Positions 7,861 to 16,169 of a stretch of DNA of 64,000 bases are shown in pieces. A model generated the notes under the pieces. It worked only from the letters and a program-made list of their open reading frames with translations. It had not been told where the DNA came from and ran no database searches. Each line of letters starts with the position of its first letter. The stretch's first letter is position 1. The stretch is from JBJXHN01 sp046233135. Its GTDB lineage: Bacteria; Pseudomonadota; Alphaproteobacteria; Rhodospirillales; Rhodospirillaceae. Position numbers and translations under genes: made by a program. The stretch spans positions 868,001 through 932,000 of the forward strand of contig JBJXHN010000002.1 of the NCBI GenBank assembly GCA_046233135.1. The letters are read 5' to 3'.

Positions 7861-8970
7861 ATGGGTGTGACGGACCCCCTCGTCCGGTTTGTGGACGTTC
7901 GGAAGACCTATGACGGCGACACCCTGGTGGTGAAAAATCTGAACCTGGACATCGGCGAGGGGGAGTTCCTGACCATGCTCGGGCCGTCCGGGTCGGGCAA
8001 GACCACCTCGCTGATGATGCTGGCGGGGTTCGAGGTGCCTACCCACGGCGACATCCTGCTGGGCGGGGTCAGCCTGCGCAACACCCCGCCCCACAAGCGC
8101 GACATCGGCATGGTGTTCCAGAACTACGCCCTGTTCCCCCATATGACCGTCGCCGAGAACGTCGCCTTCCCCCTGTCGGTGCGCGGCATCGGCAAAAGCG
8201 AGCGGGAAGAGCGGGCGGCCAAGGCGCTGGGCATGGTGCGGCTGGACGGTCTGGGCGGCCGGCGGCCGGCACAGTTGTCCGGGGGTCAGCAGCAGCGGGT
8301 GGCGCTGGCGCGGGCGCTGGTCTTCGAACCGCGTCTGGTGCTGATGGACGAACCCCTGGGCGCTTTGGACAAGCAGCTGCGCGAGCATATGCAGATCGAA
8401 ATCAAGCACCTGCATGCCAGCCTGGGCATCACCGTGGTCTATGTCACCCACGACCAGTCCGAAGCCCTGACCATGTCCGACCGGGTGGCGGTGTTCAACG
8501 ACGGGGTGATCCAGCAGCTGGACAGCCCCCGGGACATCTACGAGAACCCGAAGAACAGCTTCGTTGCCCATTTTATCGGCGAAAACAACATTCTGAACGG
8601 GACGGTGGAAAGCCTGGCCGACGGCTTCGCCGGGATCCGCCTGGACGGCGGCGGGGTGGTGCGTGCCCGGGCGGTGAATGTGGGCGGCGTGGGCGCGCGG
8701 ACCTCGCTGTCCTTCCGGCCGGAAAAGGTGCACATCGAAGGGATCGGCGAGGCCCATGAAAACCGCCTGCCGGCGCTGGTTCAGGAAACCATTTACCATG
8801 GCGACCACATGCGGGTGCGTGCCCGGGTGGACGGCAGCGAGGACTTCACGGTGAAGATGCGCTATCGCCCCGGCCGCGCCGAACCGAAGGCCGGAGACGA
8901 TCTGTTCGTGGCCTTCGCCGCCGAAGATTGCCTGGCCCTGGATCCGGTGACCCCGGCTGCCACGGCCTGA
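7861..8970 (+). CDS. ABC transporter ATP-binding protein, PotA type
   Basis: 369 aa. Energises uptake of a polyamine- or GABA-like substrate. Walker A GPSGSGKTT, Q-loop GMVFQNYALFPHMTV, signature LSGGQQQR, Walker B LVLMDEPLGALD and H-loop VTHDQSEA are all present. The C-terminal 120 residues form a TOBE-type beta domain (LSFRPEKVHI), as in PotA/UgpC proteins. The ATG was chosen over a GTG two codons earlier because of its better distance to the TAGGG upstream. First gene of a four-gene operon (ATPase, binding protein, two permeases). Confidence 0.93.
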   Translation: MGVTDPLVRFVDVRKTYDGDTLVVKNLNLDIGEGEFLTMLGPSGSGKTTSLMMLAGFEVPTHGDILLGGVSLRNTPPHKRDIGMVFQNYALFPHMTVAENVAFPLSVRGIGKSEREERAAKALGMVRLDGLGGRRPAQLSGGQQQRVALARALVFEPRLVLMDEPLGALDKQLREHMQIEIKHLHASLGITVVYVTHDQSEALTMSDRVAVFNDGVIQQLDSPRDIYENPKNSFVAHFIGENNILNGTVESLADGFAGIRLDGGGVVRARAVNVGGVGARTSLSFRPEKVHIEGIGEAHENRLPALVQETIYHGDHMRVRARVDGSEDFTVKMRYRPGRAEPKAGDDLFVAFAAEDCLALDPVTPAATA

Positions 8971-9068
8971 AGATTCGAGCATGCCGGGTCCGGGGTGTTT
9001 CCCGGGGATCCGGCCGGCTCTCCCCCCGGCCCGTCGCGGCCGAACCGATCACAGGGAGTCCACCAACC

Positions 9069-10124
9069 ATGACCAAGATGTCCCGTCTGCTCGCCGGGTC
9101 TGCGCTGGCGCTCTGCGCCGCCGCGACCGCCAGTTCCGCCGCCTTTGCCCGCGACTTGACCGTGGTGTCCTGGGGCGGCGCCTACCAGGACGCTCAGAAA
9201 GCGGCCTATTTCGAACCGTTCACCAAGGACACCGGCGTGGCGATGATCGACGAGTCCTGGGACGGCGGCATCGGCGTGCTGCGGGCCAAGGTCGAAGGCG
9301 GTGCGGCCACCTGGGACGTGGTGCAGGTGGAAAGCGAGGAACTGGCCCTGGGCTGCGAGGAAGGCCTGTTCGAGGTGCTGGACTTTGCCAGGATCGGCGG
9401 TGCGGACGCCTTCATGTCCCAGGCGGTGACCGAATGCGGCGTCGGCGCCATCGTCTATAACTTCGTCCTGGGCTACGACAAGGACACGCTGTCCGAGGCC
9501 CCCACCGGCTGGGCCGATTTCTTCGACACCGCCAAGTATCCCGGCAAGCGCGCCCTGCGCGGCGGCCCCAAGACCACCCTGGAAATCGCCCTGATCGCCG
9601 ACGGCGTGGCGCCCAACAAGGTCTACGAGGTGCTGGCCACCGATGAAGGCGTGGATCAGGCCTTCAAGAAGCTGGATACCATCAAGGACGATCTGGTGTT
9701 CTGGAAGGCCGGTGCCCAGCCGCCGCAGCTGCTGGCCTCGGGCGAGGTGGTGATGACGTCGGTCTACAACGGCCGCATCGACGCCGCCAACCGCAACGAC
9801 GGCCGCAATTTCGGCATCGTCTGGGACGGCAGCCTCTACACCCTGGACAGCTGGGTGATCCTGGCCGGGTCGGAAAACATCGACAGCGCCTACACGTTCC
9901 TGGATTACGTCGGCAAGCCCGAGGTGCAGGCCAAGCTGCCGGTGGAAATCGCCTACGGGGTGCCGGCCAAGGGCGTGAACGCCCTGATCGATCCGGAGCG
10001 GCTGAAGGACCTGCCGACCGCCGACGAGAACATCGCCCACGCCGAGGAGATCTCCACCGAATTCTGGCTGGAGAACGTCGACCGCCTGACCGAACGCTTC
10101 AACAAGTGGGCGGCGGTGAATTAA
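9069..10124 (+). CDS. periplasmic substrate-binding protein, PotD/PotF type
   Basis: 351 aa with a clear Sec signal peptide (MTKMSRLLAGSALALCAAAT, cleavage near ASSAAFA-RD). The mature protein begins LTVVSWGGAYQDAQ, the hallmark of spermidine/putrescine-type binding proteins (COG0687 family), and continues with WDVVQVES, GWADFFDTAKYPGKRAL and SVYNGRIDAANR. It binds the substrate in the periplasm and delivers it to the two permeases downstream. The nearby GabT-type aminotransferase and PuuR-like repressor point to putrescine or 4-aminobutyrate, but specificity cannot be read from sequence. Confidence 0.92.
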   Translation: MTKMSRLLAGSALALCAAATASSAAFARDLTVVSWGGAYQDAQKAAYFEPFTKDTGVAMIDESWDGGIGVLRAKVEGGAATWDVVQVESEELALGCEEGLFEVLDFARIGGADAFMSQAVTECGVGAIVYNFVLGYDKDTLSEAPTGWADFFDTAKYPGKRALRGGPKTTLEIALIADGVAPNKVYEVLATDEGVDQAFKKLDTIKDDLVFWKAGAQPPQLLASGEVVMTSVYNGRIDAANRNDGRNFGIVWDGSLYTLDSWVILAGSENIDSAYTFLDYVGKPEVQAKLPVEIAYGVPAKGVNALIDPERLKDLPTADENIAHAEEISTEFWLENVDRLTERFNKWAAVN

Positions 10125-10211
10125 GGACCCCGACGTTTCGGATGCGGGGCGAGGCGAACCGCCGCCCCGCATCCCCCTTTTTCTGCGGATGACCGAACGG
10201 GCTGGCCGACC

Positions 10212-11432
10212 ATGGATGACGGACGTTCCCTCAAGGCGAAACTGCGCCGTGCCGAACGCATGCGCCAATGGCGGGCCTTCGGGCTGATCGCGCCGCTGCT
10301 GCTGTTCCTGCTGGTGGTCTTCGTCGCACCCATCGCCGACATGCTGCGCCGCTCCGTCCATGATGTGGAGCTGTCGGAGGTCTGGCCCCGCACCACGGCG
10401 GCCATCGCCACCTGGACCGATCGCACCCGGGCGCCGGACGAACCGCTGTTCGCCGCCCTGGCCGCCGACATGGCGGAATCGAAGGCCGCGCGCAGCTTGG
10501 CCACGGCGGCGCGGCGCCTGAACTACGATTATGCCGGGGCGCGCGGGCTGATCTTCGGCACGGCGCGCGCGCTGCCGGACGCCGCCGCTTCCTGGAAAGC
10601 CGCCGTTCTGGACGCCGACGAGGCCTGGGCCGACCCGGAGATCTGGGCCGCCATCAGCCGGGCGAGCGGGCCGGCCACCGCCTTTTTCCTGCTCCAGGCG
10701 GTGGATCTGGAGCGCGACCCCCTGGGCAGTCTGCGGCCGGCGCCGGAGGACGAGGCGATCTATGTGGATGTGCTGACCCGCACCTTCGGGGTCAGTCTGG
10801 CGGTCACGGTGTTCTGCCTGCTGATGGGCTTCCCCGTGGCCTATCTGCTGGCCACCCTGCCGCCGGGCAAGGCCAACCTGCTGATGATCCTGGTGCTGCT
10901 GCCTTTCTGGACCTCGCTGCTGGTGCGCACGGCGGCCTGGGTGGTGCTGTTGCAGGATCAGGGGCTGGTGAACGGGGCGCTGCAATGGATCGGGATCATC
11001 GACGAGCCGATCCGCCTGATCTTCAACCGGGCCGGTGTGCTGATCGCCATGACCCATGTGCTGCTGCCCTTCATGATCCTGCCGCTGTATTCGGTGATGA
11101 AGGGGATCCCGCCGGTCTACATGCGGGCCGCGCGCTCGCTCGGGGCGCCGCCGACGGTGGCTTTCGTGCGGGTCTATCTGCCCCAGACCCTGCCGGGGAT
11201 CGCCGCCGGAACGCTGCTGACCTTCATCATCGCCCTGGGCTACTACATCACCCCGGCCCTGGTGGGCGGGGCGGCGGACCAGATGGTCAGCTATTTCATC
11301 GCCTTCTACACCTCCAGCACGGTCAACTGGGGCATGGCCTCGGCACTGGGGGCGGTGCTGCTGACGGCGACGCTGATCCTGTACACGGTCTACAACCGCC
11401 TGATCGGCGCCGATCAGGTCAAGCTCGGTTAA
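10212..11432 (+). CDS. ABC permease, PotB type, with a large periplasmic insertion
   Basis: 406 aa, about 100 residues longer than a typical PotB. TM1 (FGLIAPLLLFLLVVFVAPI, residues about 23-41) is followed by some 150 residues of hydrophilic Ala-rich sequence, then the conserved permease core starting near residue 190 (YVDVLTRTFGVSLAVTVFCLL). The EAA loop is recognisable as YMRAARSLGAPPTVAFVRVYLPQ. The insertion should sit in the periplasm between TM1 and TM2 and might contact the binding protein (inference). Confidence 0.9.
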   Translation: MDDGRSLKAKLRRAERMRQWRAFGLIAPLLLFLLVVFVAPIADMLRRSVHDVELSEVWPRTTAAIATWTDRTRAPDEPLFAALAADMAESKAARSLATAARRLNYDYAGARGLIFGTARALPDAAASWKAAVLDADEAWADPEIWAAISRASGPATAFFLLQAVDLERDPLGSLRPAPEDEAIYVDVLTRTFGVSLAVTVFCLLMGFPVAYLLATLPPGKANLLMILVLLPFWTSLLVRTAAWVVLLQDQGLVNGALQWIGIIDEPIRLIFNRAGVLIAMTHVLLPFMILPLYSVMKGIPPVYMRAARSLGAPPTVAFVRVYLPQTLPGIAAGTLLTFIIALGYYITPALVGGAADQMVSYFIAFYTSSTVNWGMASALGAVLLTATLILYTVYNRLIGADQVKLG

Positions 11433-11450
11433 TCGGAAGGACCCGGAGCC

Positions 11451-12278
11451 ATGCGCACCACCGACCACCGCACGCTCGAAGAACGGATCTGGCGGATCGT
11501 CCTGTGGGTGTCCGCCAGTCTGGTCCTGTTCTTCCTGATGGCGCCGATCCTGGCCATCATCCCGCTGTCCTTCAATGAAGGGCAGTTCCTGACCTATCCG
11601 TTGCAGGGATTTTCGCTGAAGTGGTATGCGGATTTCCTGACCGACGAGGCCTGGATCCGCTCGTTGAAGAACAGCCTGATCATCGGCGTGGTCTCCACGC
11701 TGCTGGCGACGGTGCTGGGTACCCTGGCCTCGCTGGGGCTGGTGCGGGCGCGGTTCCGGGGCAAGGGGTTCCTGATGGCGGTGCTGCTGTCGCCGATGAT
11801 CGTGCCCCTGGTGATCACCGCCGTCGGCTTCTACCTGTTCTTCGCCCCCTATGGTCTGACCGCCAGCTATACCGGGCTGATCCTGGCCCATACCGCGCTG
11901 GCCGCGCCCTTTGTGGTGATTACGGTCAGCGCGACGCTTCAGGGCTTCGACATGAACCTGGCCCGGGCGGCGGCGGGGCTGGGGGCCAATCCGGTGACCG
12001 TGTTCCGCCGGGTGATCCTGCCGCTGATCGCGCCGGGCGTGGCGTCGGGCGCGCTGTTCGCCTTCGCCACGTCTTTCGATGAAGTGGTGGTGGTGCTGCT
12101 GGTGGCCGGTCCGGAACAGCGGACCCTGCCCCGGGAAATGTTCTCGGGCATTCGCGAGAACATCAGCCCGACCATCACCGCCGTGGCCACCGTGCTGATC
12201 GTGTTTTCCACCCTGCTGCTGCTGTCGCTGGAGCTGCTGCGCCGGCGGAACGAGAAGATGCGGGGGATCCGGGGGTAG
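11451..12278 (+). CDS. ABC permease, PotC type
   Basis: 275 aa with about six TM segments. The core has PLSFNEGQFLTYPLQGFSLKWY near the N-terminus, the PotC pattern, and the EAA loop NLARAAAGLGANPVTVFRRVILP. It follows the PotB-type gene by 18 bases with a GGAG ribosome-binding site. It forms the transmembrane channel with that protein. It ends three bases before the convergent repressor gene. Confidence 0.92.
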   Translation: MRTTDHRTLEERIWRIVLWVSASLVLFFLMAPILAIIPLSFNEGQFLTYPLQGFSLKWYADFLTDEAWIRSLKNSLIIGVVSTLLATVLGTLASLGLVRARFRGKGFLMAVLLSPMIVPLVITAVGFYLFFAPYGLTASYTGLILAHTALAAPFVVITVSATLQGFDMNLARAAAGLGANPVTVFRRVILPLIAPGVASGALFAFATSFDEVVVVLLVAGPEQRTLPREMFSGIRENISPTITAVATVLIVFSTLLLLSLELLRRRNEKMRGIRG

Positions 12279-12281
12279 GGA

Positions 12282-12866
12282 TTACAAATACGGCGGCGTG
12301 CAGGCGGATATGAGAACGCAGGGCTCGTCGAAGGGATTGCGGAAGCGATGGGGGCGCCGGCTGTCGAACAGATAGGCGTCGCCGGGACCCAGGATGTGGC
12401 GTTCGTCGTCCACGGTCAGTTCCATCCGGCCGGAGATGATGATCCCCCCCTCTTCAGAGTCGTGCTGAAGCATGGAACGGCCGGTATCGGCGCCGGGGTC
12501 GTAGGTTTCGTGCAGCACCTGAAGGCCGTGCTGGCGGGCATCGCCCACCTGGCGGAAGGCGATGGCGCCCTTGCTCTTGCGCTGAAGCTCGTTGGTGATT
12601 TCCGTCAGCTCCGCATGGCGGAAGACGATGCGGTCCGGGTGGGGCATCTCGCGGCTGAAGAATTCGGACAGGGTCATGGGGATGCCCTGCAGCACCTTGC
12701 GCAACGAGGCCACGGAGGGGCTGCTTTGGTTCTGCTCGATCAGGGAAATGGTGCCGTTGGTCACCCCGGCCCGCCGTGCCAGTTCGCGCTGGGACAGGCC
12801 GTTGGCGACCCGGATCGCCCGCAGCCGGGCGCCCACATCGACGTCGAGGTCAGAATCCGCATCCAT
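12282..12866 (-). CDS. XRE-family repressor with cupin sensor (PuuR-like)
   Basis: 194 aa. Residues 12-68 are an HTH_3 domain (RLRAIRVANGLSQRELARRAGVTNGTISLIEQN). Residues 110-190 are a small cupin (GADTGRSMLQHDSEEGGIIISG, HILGPGDAYLFDSRRPHRF). This is the PuuR architecture, in which polyamine or GABA-pathway ligands relieve repression. Start supported by GGAGA upstream. It lies between the ABC operon and the divergent aminotransferase, so it is expected to control both and itself, probably via the 16-bp palindromes at 7773 and 13008. Confidence 0.9.
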   Translation of the reverse strand: MDADSDLDVDVGARLRAIRVANGLSQRELARRAGVTNGTISLIEQNQSSPSVASLRKVLQGIPMTLSEFFSREMPHPDRIVFRHAELTEITNELQRKSKGAIAFRQVGDARQHGLQVLHETYDPGADTGRSMLQHDSEEGGIIISGRMELTVDDERHILGPGDAYLFDSRRPHRFRNPFDEPCVLISACTPPYL

Positions 12867-12953
12867 CCCGGTCTCTCCTGCGCGCCCTTCCCCCAGGGCG
12901 GGCTGCTGAATTGTTGAGGAGATTAGGCCACAGGTCCCCGGCGGCCAACCATG

Positions 12954-12980
12954 TTAAACGCATAACCCCCGTGTGTTTAA
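12954..12980. promoter_or_regulatory. inverted TTAAAC/GTTTAA pair
   Basis: TTAAAC (12954-12959) and GTTTAA (12975-12980) form an inverted pair in the divergent regulator-aminotransferase region. The half-sites resemble those of the 16-bp sites at 7773 and 13008. It may be a secondary, more widely spaced operator. Confidence 0.3.
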
Positions 12981-13007
12981 GATCACGGTGCAGCGGCCTC
13001 GGGTGTT

Positions 13008-13023
13008 GTCTAAAATTATAGAC
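13008..13023. promoter_or_regulatory. candidate operator, copy 2 (PuuR-like repressor)
   Basis: GTCTAAAATTATAGAC has perfect 5-bp arms GTCTA/TAGAC around a six-base AT centre. It lies about 85 bases upstream of the aminotransferase start, where it would overlap a promoter. It has the same length and left half as the site before the ABC operon. Confidence 0.55.
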
Positions 13024-13108
13024 GGCTGTATGGTTTTATCGAACAGCAGGCTGGCCGGCGCCGATGCCTTCCGGCCTGTCCCGTCCCCCTGTCGATGGAC
13101 CGACCGCC

Positions 13109-14401
13109 ATGAGCCAGACCCGCAATGCCGCCTTGCAGGACCGCCGTCTTTCCGCCGTCCCCCGGGGGGTGGCCACCTTGCTGCCCACCTTCGCCGCCCG
13201 CGCCAGGGGAGCGGAGGTGTGGGATGTGGAAGGCAAGCGCTTCATCGACTTCGCCGGCGGCATCGCGGTGCTGAACACCGGCCACAACCACCCCAAGGTG
13301 ACGGCGGCGGTGGCGGCTCAGCTGGCCGATTTTTCGCACACCTGTTTCCAGGTGCTGCCCTATGAAAGCTACATCGCCCTGGCGGAGCGGCTGAACGACC
13401 TGGTGCCCATCGCCGGTCCCTGCCGCACCCTGTTTCTGACCACGGGGGCGGAAGCGGTGGAGAACGCGGTGAAGATCGCCCGCGCCCATACGGGGCGCCC
13501 GGGGATCATCGCCTTTTCCGGCGGCTTTCATGGCCGCACGCTGATGGGCATGGCGTTGACGGGCAAGGTGGTGCCCTACAAGGTGGGCTTCGGCCCGTTC
13601 CCCGGCGATGTCCACCACGTGCCCTATCCCAACGCCTATCACGGCGTGTCGGTGGCCGACTCCCTGGCCGCGCTGGAGGATCGCTTCAAGGCGGATATCG
13701 AGCCGGGCCGGGTGGCGGCGATGATCCTGGAGCCGGTGCAGGGAGAGGGCGGCTTCACCATCGCGCCGCCGGACTGGCTGGCCGCCCTGCGGGAGATCTG
13801 CGACCGCCATGGCATCCTGTTGATCGTCGACGAGATCCAGACCGGCTTCGCCCGCACCGGCAGGATGTTCGCCATCGAGCACAGCGGTGTCGAGCCCGAC
13901 CTGATGACCATGGCCAAGTCCCTGGCCGGCGGCTTCCCCCTGTCCGCCGTGACCGGCAAGGCGGCGATCATGGATACCGCCGGGCCGGGTGGCCTGGGCG
14001 GGACCTATGCCGGCAACCCGCTGGCTTGCGCCGCCGGCCTGGCGGTGCTGGAGGTGCTGGAGGAAGAAGGCCTGGTGGCCCGGTCCGCCGCGCTGGGGGA
14101 CCGGGTGACCGGACGCCTGAGGGCGCTGGCGGCCCGCAATGATGTCTCCTGCATCGGTGATGTGCGGGGCCTGGGGGCGATGGTGGCGATGGAACTGGTG
14201 CAGGACCGCGACCCCGCCCGTCCGGACCCCGCGCTGGCTTCGGCCCTGGTCCGCAAGGCCGCCGACAACGGCCTGATCCTGCTGTCCTGCGGCACCCGTG
14301 GGAACGTCATCCGCTTCCTGTTCCCCCTGGTCATCACCGAGGAGCAGCTGGACGAAGGGCTGGATATTCTGGAAGAGAGCCTGCTGTCGGTCGCGGGGTA
14401 A
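13109..14401 (+). CDS. gabT: class III aminotransferase, 4-aminobutyrate transaminase type
   Basis: 430 aa. Expected to convert 4-aminobutyrate + 2-oxoglutarate to succinate semialdehyde + Glu. Motifs: FAGGIAVLNTGHNHPKV, SGGFHGRTLMGMALTGK, EPVQGEGGF, LIVDEIQTGFARTG, and the PLP lysine in MTMAKSLAGGFPLSAV; GGTYAGNPLACAA follows. The start MSQTRNAALQ matches the usual GabT N-terminus. It is transcribed away from the PuuR-like repressor. No succinate-semialdehyde dehydrogenase is in the window. A related putrescine or beta-alanine transaminase cannot be excluded. Confidence 0.9.
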   Translation: MSQTRNAALQDRRLSAVPRGVATLLPTFAARARGAEVWDVEGKRFIDFAGGIAVLNTGHNHPKVTAAVAAQLADFSHTCFQVLPYESYIALAERLNDLVPIAGPCRTLFLTTGAEAVENAVKIARAHTGRPGIIAFSGGFHGRTLMGMALTGKVVPYKVGFGPFPGDVHHVPYPNAYHGVSVADSLAALEDRFKADIEPGRVAAMILEPVQGEGGFTIAPPDWLAALREICDRHGILLIVDEIQTGFARTGRMFAIEHSGVEPDLMTMAKSLAGGFPLSAVTGKAAIMDTAGPGGLGGTYAGNPLACAAGLAVLEVLEEEGLVARSAALGDRVTGRLRALAARNDVSCIGDVRGLGAMVAMELVQDRDPARPDPALASALVRKAADNGLILLSCGTRGNVIRFLFPLVITEEQLDEGLDILEESLLSVAG

Positions 14402-14439
14402 CGGTATGGTCTCCCGCTCGCCCCGCCCGGCGGGGCGCA

Positions 14440-15978
14440 TCAGGTCGCCGGTACCTCCGGGCCGTTGACGGGCAGGACCACGTGGAAGGTGCTGCCCACG
14501 CCGGGGGAGGAGGTCAGGCCGATCCAGCCGCCATGGCGTTCGGCGATGCGCTTGCAGACCGCAAGGCCGATGCCGGTGCCTTCTATCCCGGCGTCGGCTT
14601 CGCCCCGGCGGAACACCTTGAAGATATCGGTATGCAGGGTTTCAGGGATGCCCCGGCCATTGTCGGCCACATGCACCGTGACCCACCGGGCCGGGTCCAG
14701 GTCCTCCAGATCCACCGGCGCCCCATAGGCCGGCTGGGCCGTCGCCCCGTCCGACGCCGAAAGGTGGATCCGCGGGAAGCGGTCCGGATGGCGGTATTTC
14801 AGGGCGTTGCCGATCAGGTTGCCGAGCAGTCGGGTCATCTGTGCCTCGTCGGCCTGGATGTTCGGCAGATCACCGTCGGTGACCACCGTGCCGCCGGAAT
14901 CCTCTATGGCGCGGGTCAGGCCGGTGACCGCATGGGACGCCGCCTGGGCCAGGGAAACGGGCTGGAAGGGCTCGCCGCGGGTGGTGACGCGGGAATAGGA
15001 CAGCAGATCGGTGATCAGCCGCGACATGCGGTGGGCGCCTTCGCGCGCCAGGGTCAGGAACTCGTGTCCCTCTGCTGGCAGAGCGTCGCCATAGCGCCGT
15101 TCCAACAGCCCCAGAAAGCCCGAGACCGTGCGCAGGGGTTCCTGGAGGTCGTGGGAGGCGATGGAGGCGAAGTTCTCCAGATCGGCGTTGGAGCGTTCCA
15201 GGGCGGCGGTGCGCTCCCGGACCCGGGTTTCCAGCGAGGCGGTCAGGCCGCGCAGTTCGGCTTCGACCGTCCGGCGCTGTTCCAGCTCCCGTTCCAGGGT
15301 GACGTTGGTGGCATGCAGGGCGGTGGCCAGGGTCTCGAAGGCGGTTTCCACATCGCTCAGCTCGTCCGGACGCATGGGGGTATCGGGAGGACCCAGGGCC
15401 TTGATGCGCTCGCCAAGGACGGCTAGCCGCCGGCCGATGGCGCGGTGGAACAGGATGCTCAGGGCGCCGACGGCCAGGGTGACCTTGGCCATCTGAAGCA
15501 GCAGCAGGAACGGGATCGCCTCGGTCAGCCGGCGGGTGACCTGGGCGGAATCGACGGTGACGTCCAGGGTCGCAAGGTCCTGCACCACCCCGGCTTCATC
15601 CACCCGGCGCAGGGGCAGGCTGTGGGTGGCGGCAACGGGGGTCGCGTCCACGGCGCCGTCCCGGCCCAGGTCCACCAGGACCCGAGGGGCGGTGCCGTCC
15701 CTGATCCGGACGACGCGGACTGCGGAAATCTCCGGCCGGGCCAGCAGGCCATCGGCAAGAAGACGCAGCAGGCGGTCGTTGTTCAGCCACAGGGCTTCGG
15801 CGAAGGCCGGTGCGTCGGTGACGCTCATCTGCATTGCCGCATCTTCCAGCCGCGCGGTTTCCGATGTGCGGGTCAGGATCAGATGCAGGGCCGTGTCCAA
15901 AGCGCTGATCGTCAGGCCGACCCCGAGGATGGCGGCGATCATGCGGCGGGACAGGCGGGGGGTTCGCAGGCAGACCAT
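14440..15978 (-). CDS. membrane-bound sensor histidine kinase, orphan
   Basis: 512 aa. TM1 near residues 10-35, a periplasmic sensor of about 130 residues with a DUF3365/CHASE-like pattern, TM2 near 170-190, HAMP-like linker, a coiled coil (LERELEQRRTVEAELRGLTA), then a phytochrome-like DHp with SIASHDLQEPLRTVSGF and an HATPase domain (NLIGNALKYRH, VADNGRGIP, GIEGTGIGLAVCKRIAERHGG). The H-box with QEP is that of bacteriophytochrome-type kinases. No response regulator is adjacent. A GGAGG ribosome-binding site precedes the ATG. Confidence 0.9.
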   Translation of the reverse strand: MVCLRTPRLSRRMIAAILGVGLTISALDTALHLILTRTSETARLEDAAMQMSVTDAPAFAEALWLNNDRLLRLLADGLLARPEISAVRVVRIRDGTAPRVLVDLGRDGAVDATPVAATHSLPLRRVDEAGVVQDLATLDVTVDSAQVTRRLTEAIPFLLLLQMAKVTLAVGALSILFHRAIGRRLAVLGERIKALGPPDTPMRPDELSDVETAFETLATALHATNVTLERELEQRRTVEAELRGLTASLETRVRERTAALERSNADLENFASIASHDLQEPLRTVSGFLGLLERRYGDALPAEGHEFLTLAREGAHRMSRLITDLLSYSRVTTRGEPFQPVSLAQAASHAVTGLTRAIEDSGGTVVTDGDLPNIQADEAQMTRLLGNLIGNALKYRHPDRFPRIHLSASDGATAQPAYGAPVDLEDLDPARWVTVHVADNGRGIPETLHTDIFKVFRRGEADAGIEGTGIGLAVCKRIAERHGGWIGLTSSPGVGSTFHVVLPVNGPEVPAT

Positions 15979-16169
15979 AGCTGCCTCCTACGGGGAGTAG
16001 CCCCAAAAGATGCCTATGACCTAAGTTTCTCGCTTTTTTGACGTAATCACCAATGTTGAATCGGCGGTAAAGCTATGTGACTCCTGCGCCGAAAGCATGT
16101 CTTCCGGATTTGTCGGGCCGTAGTCCCTGGGGCTTCTGCTAGATGCGGACAATTTTCGGTAAATTTTTA

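Noticed and set aside
8862..11891. Very long minus-strand frame over the ABC transporter genes
   Set aside because: Shadow of three well-supported transporter genes; the translated sequence is His/Gln/Arg/Gly-rich with no domain.
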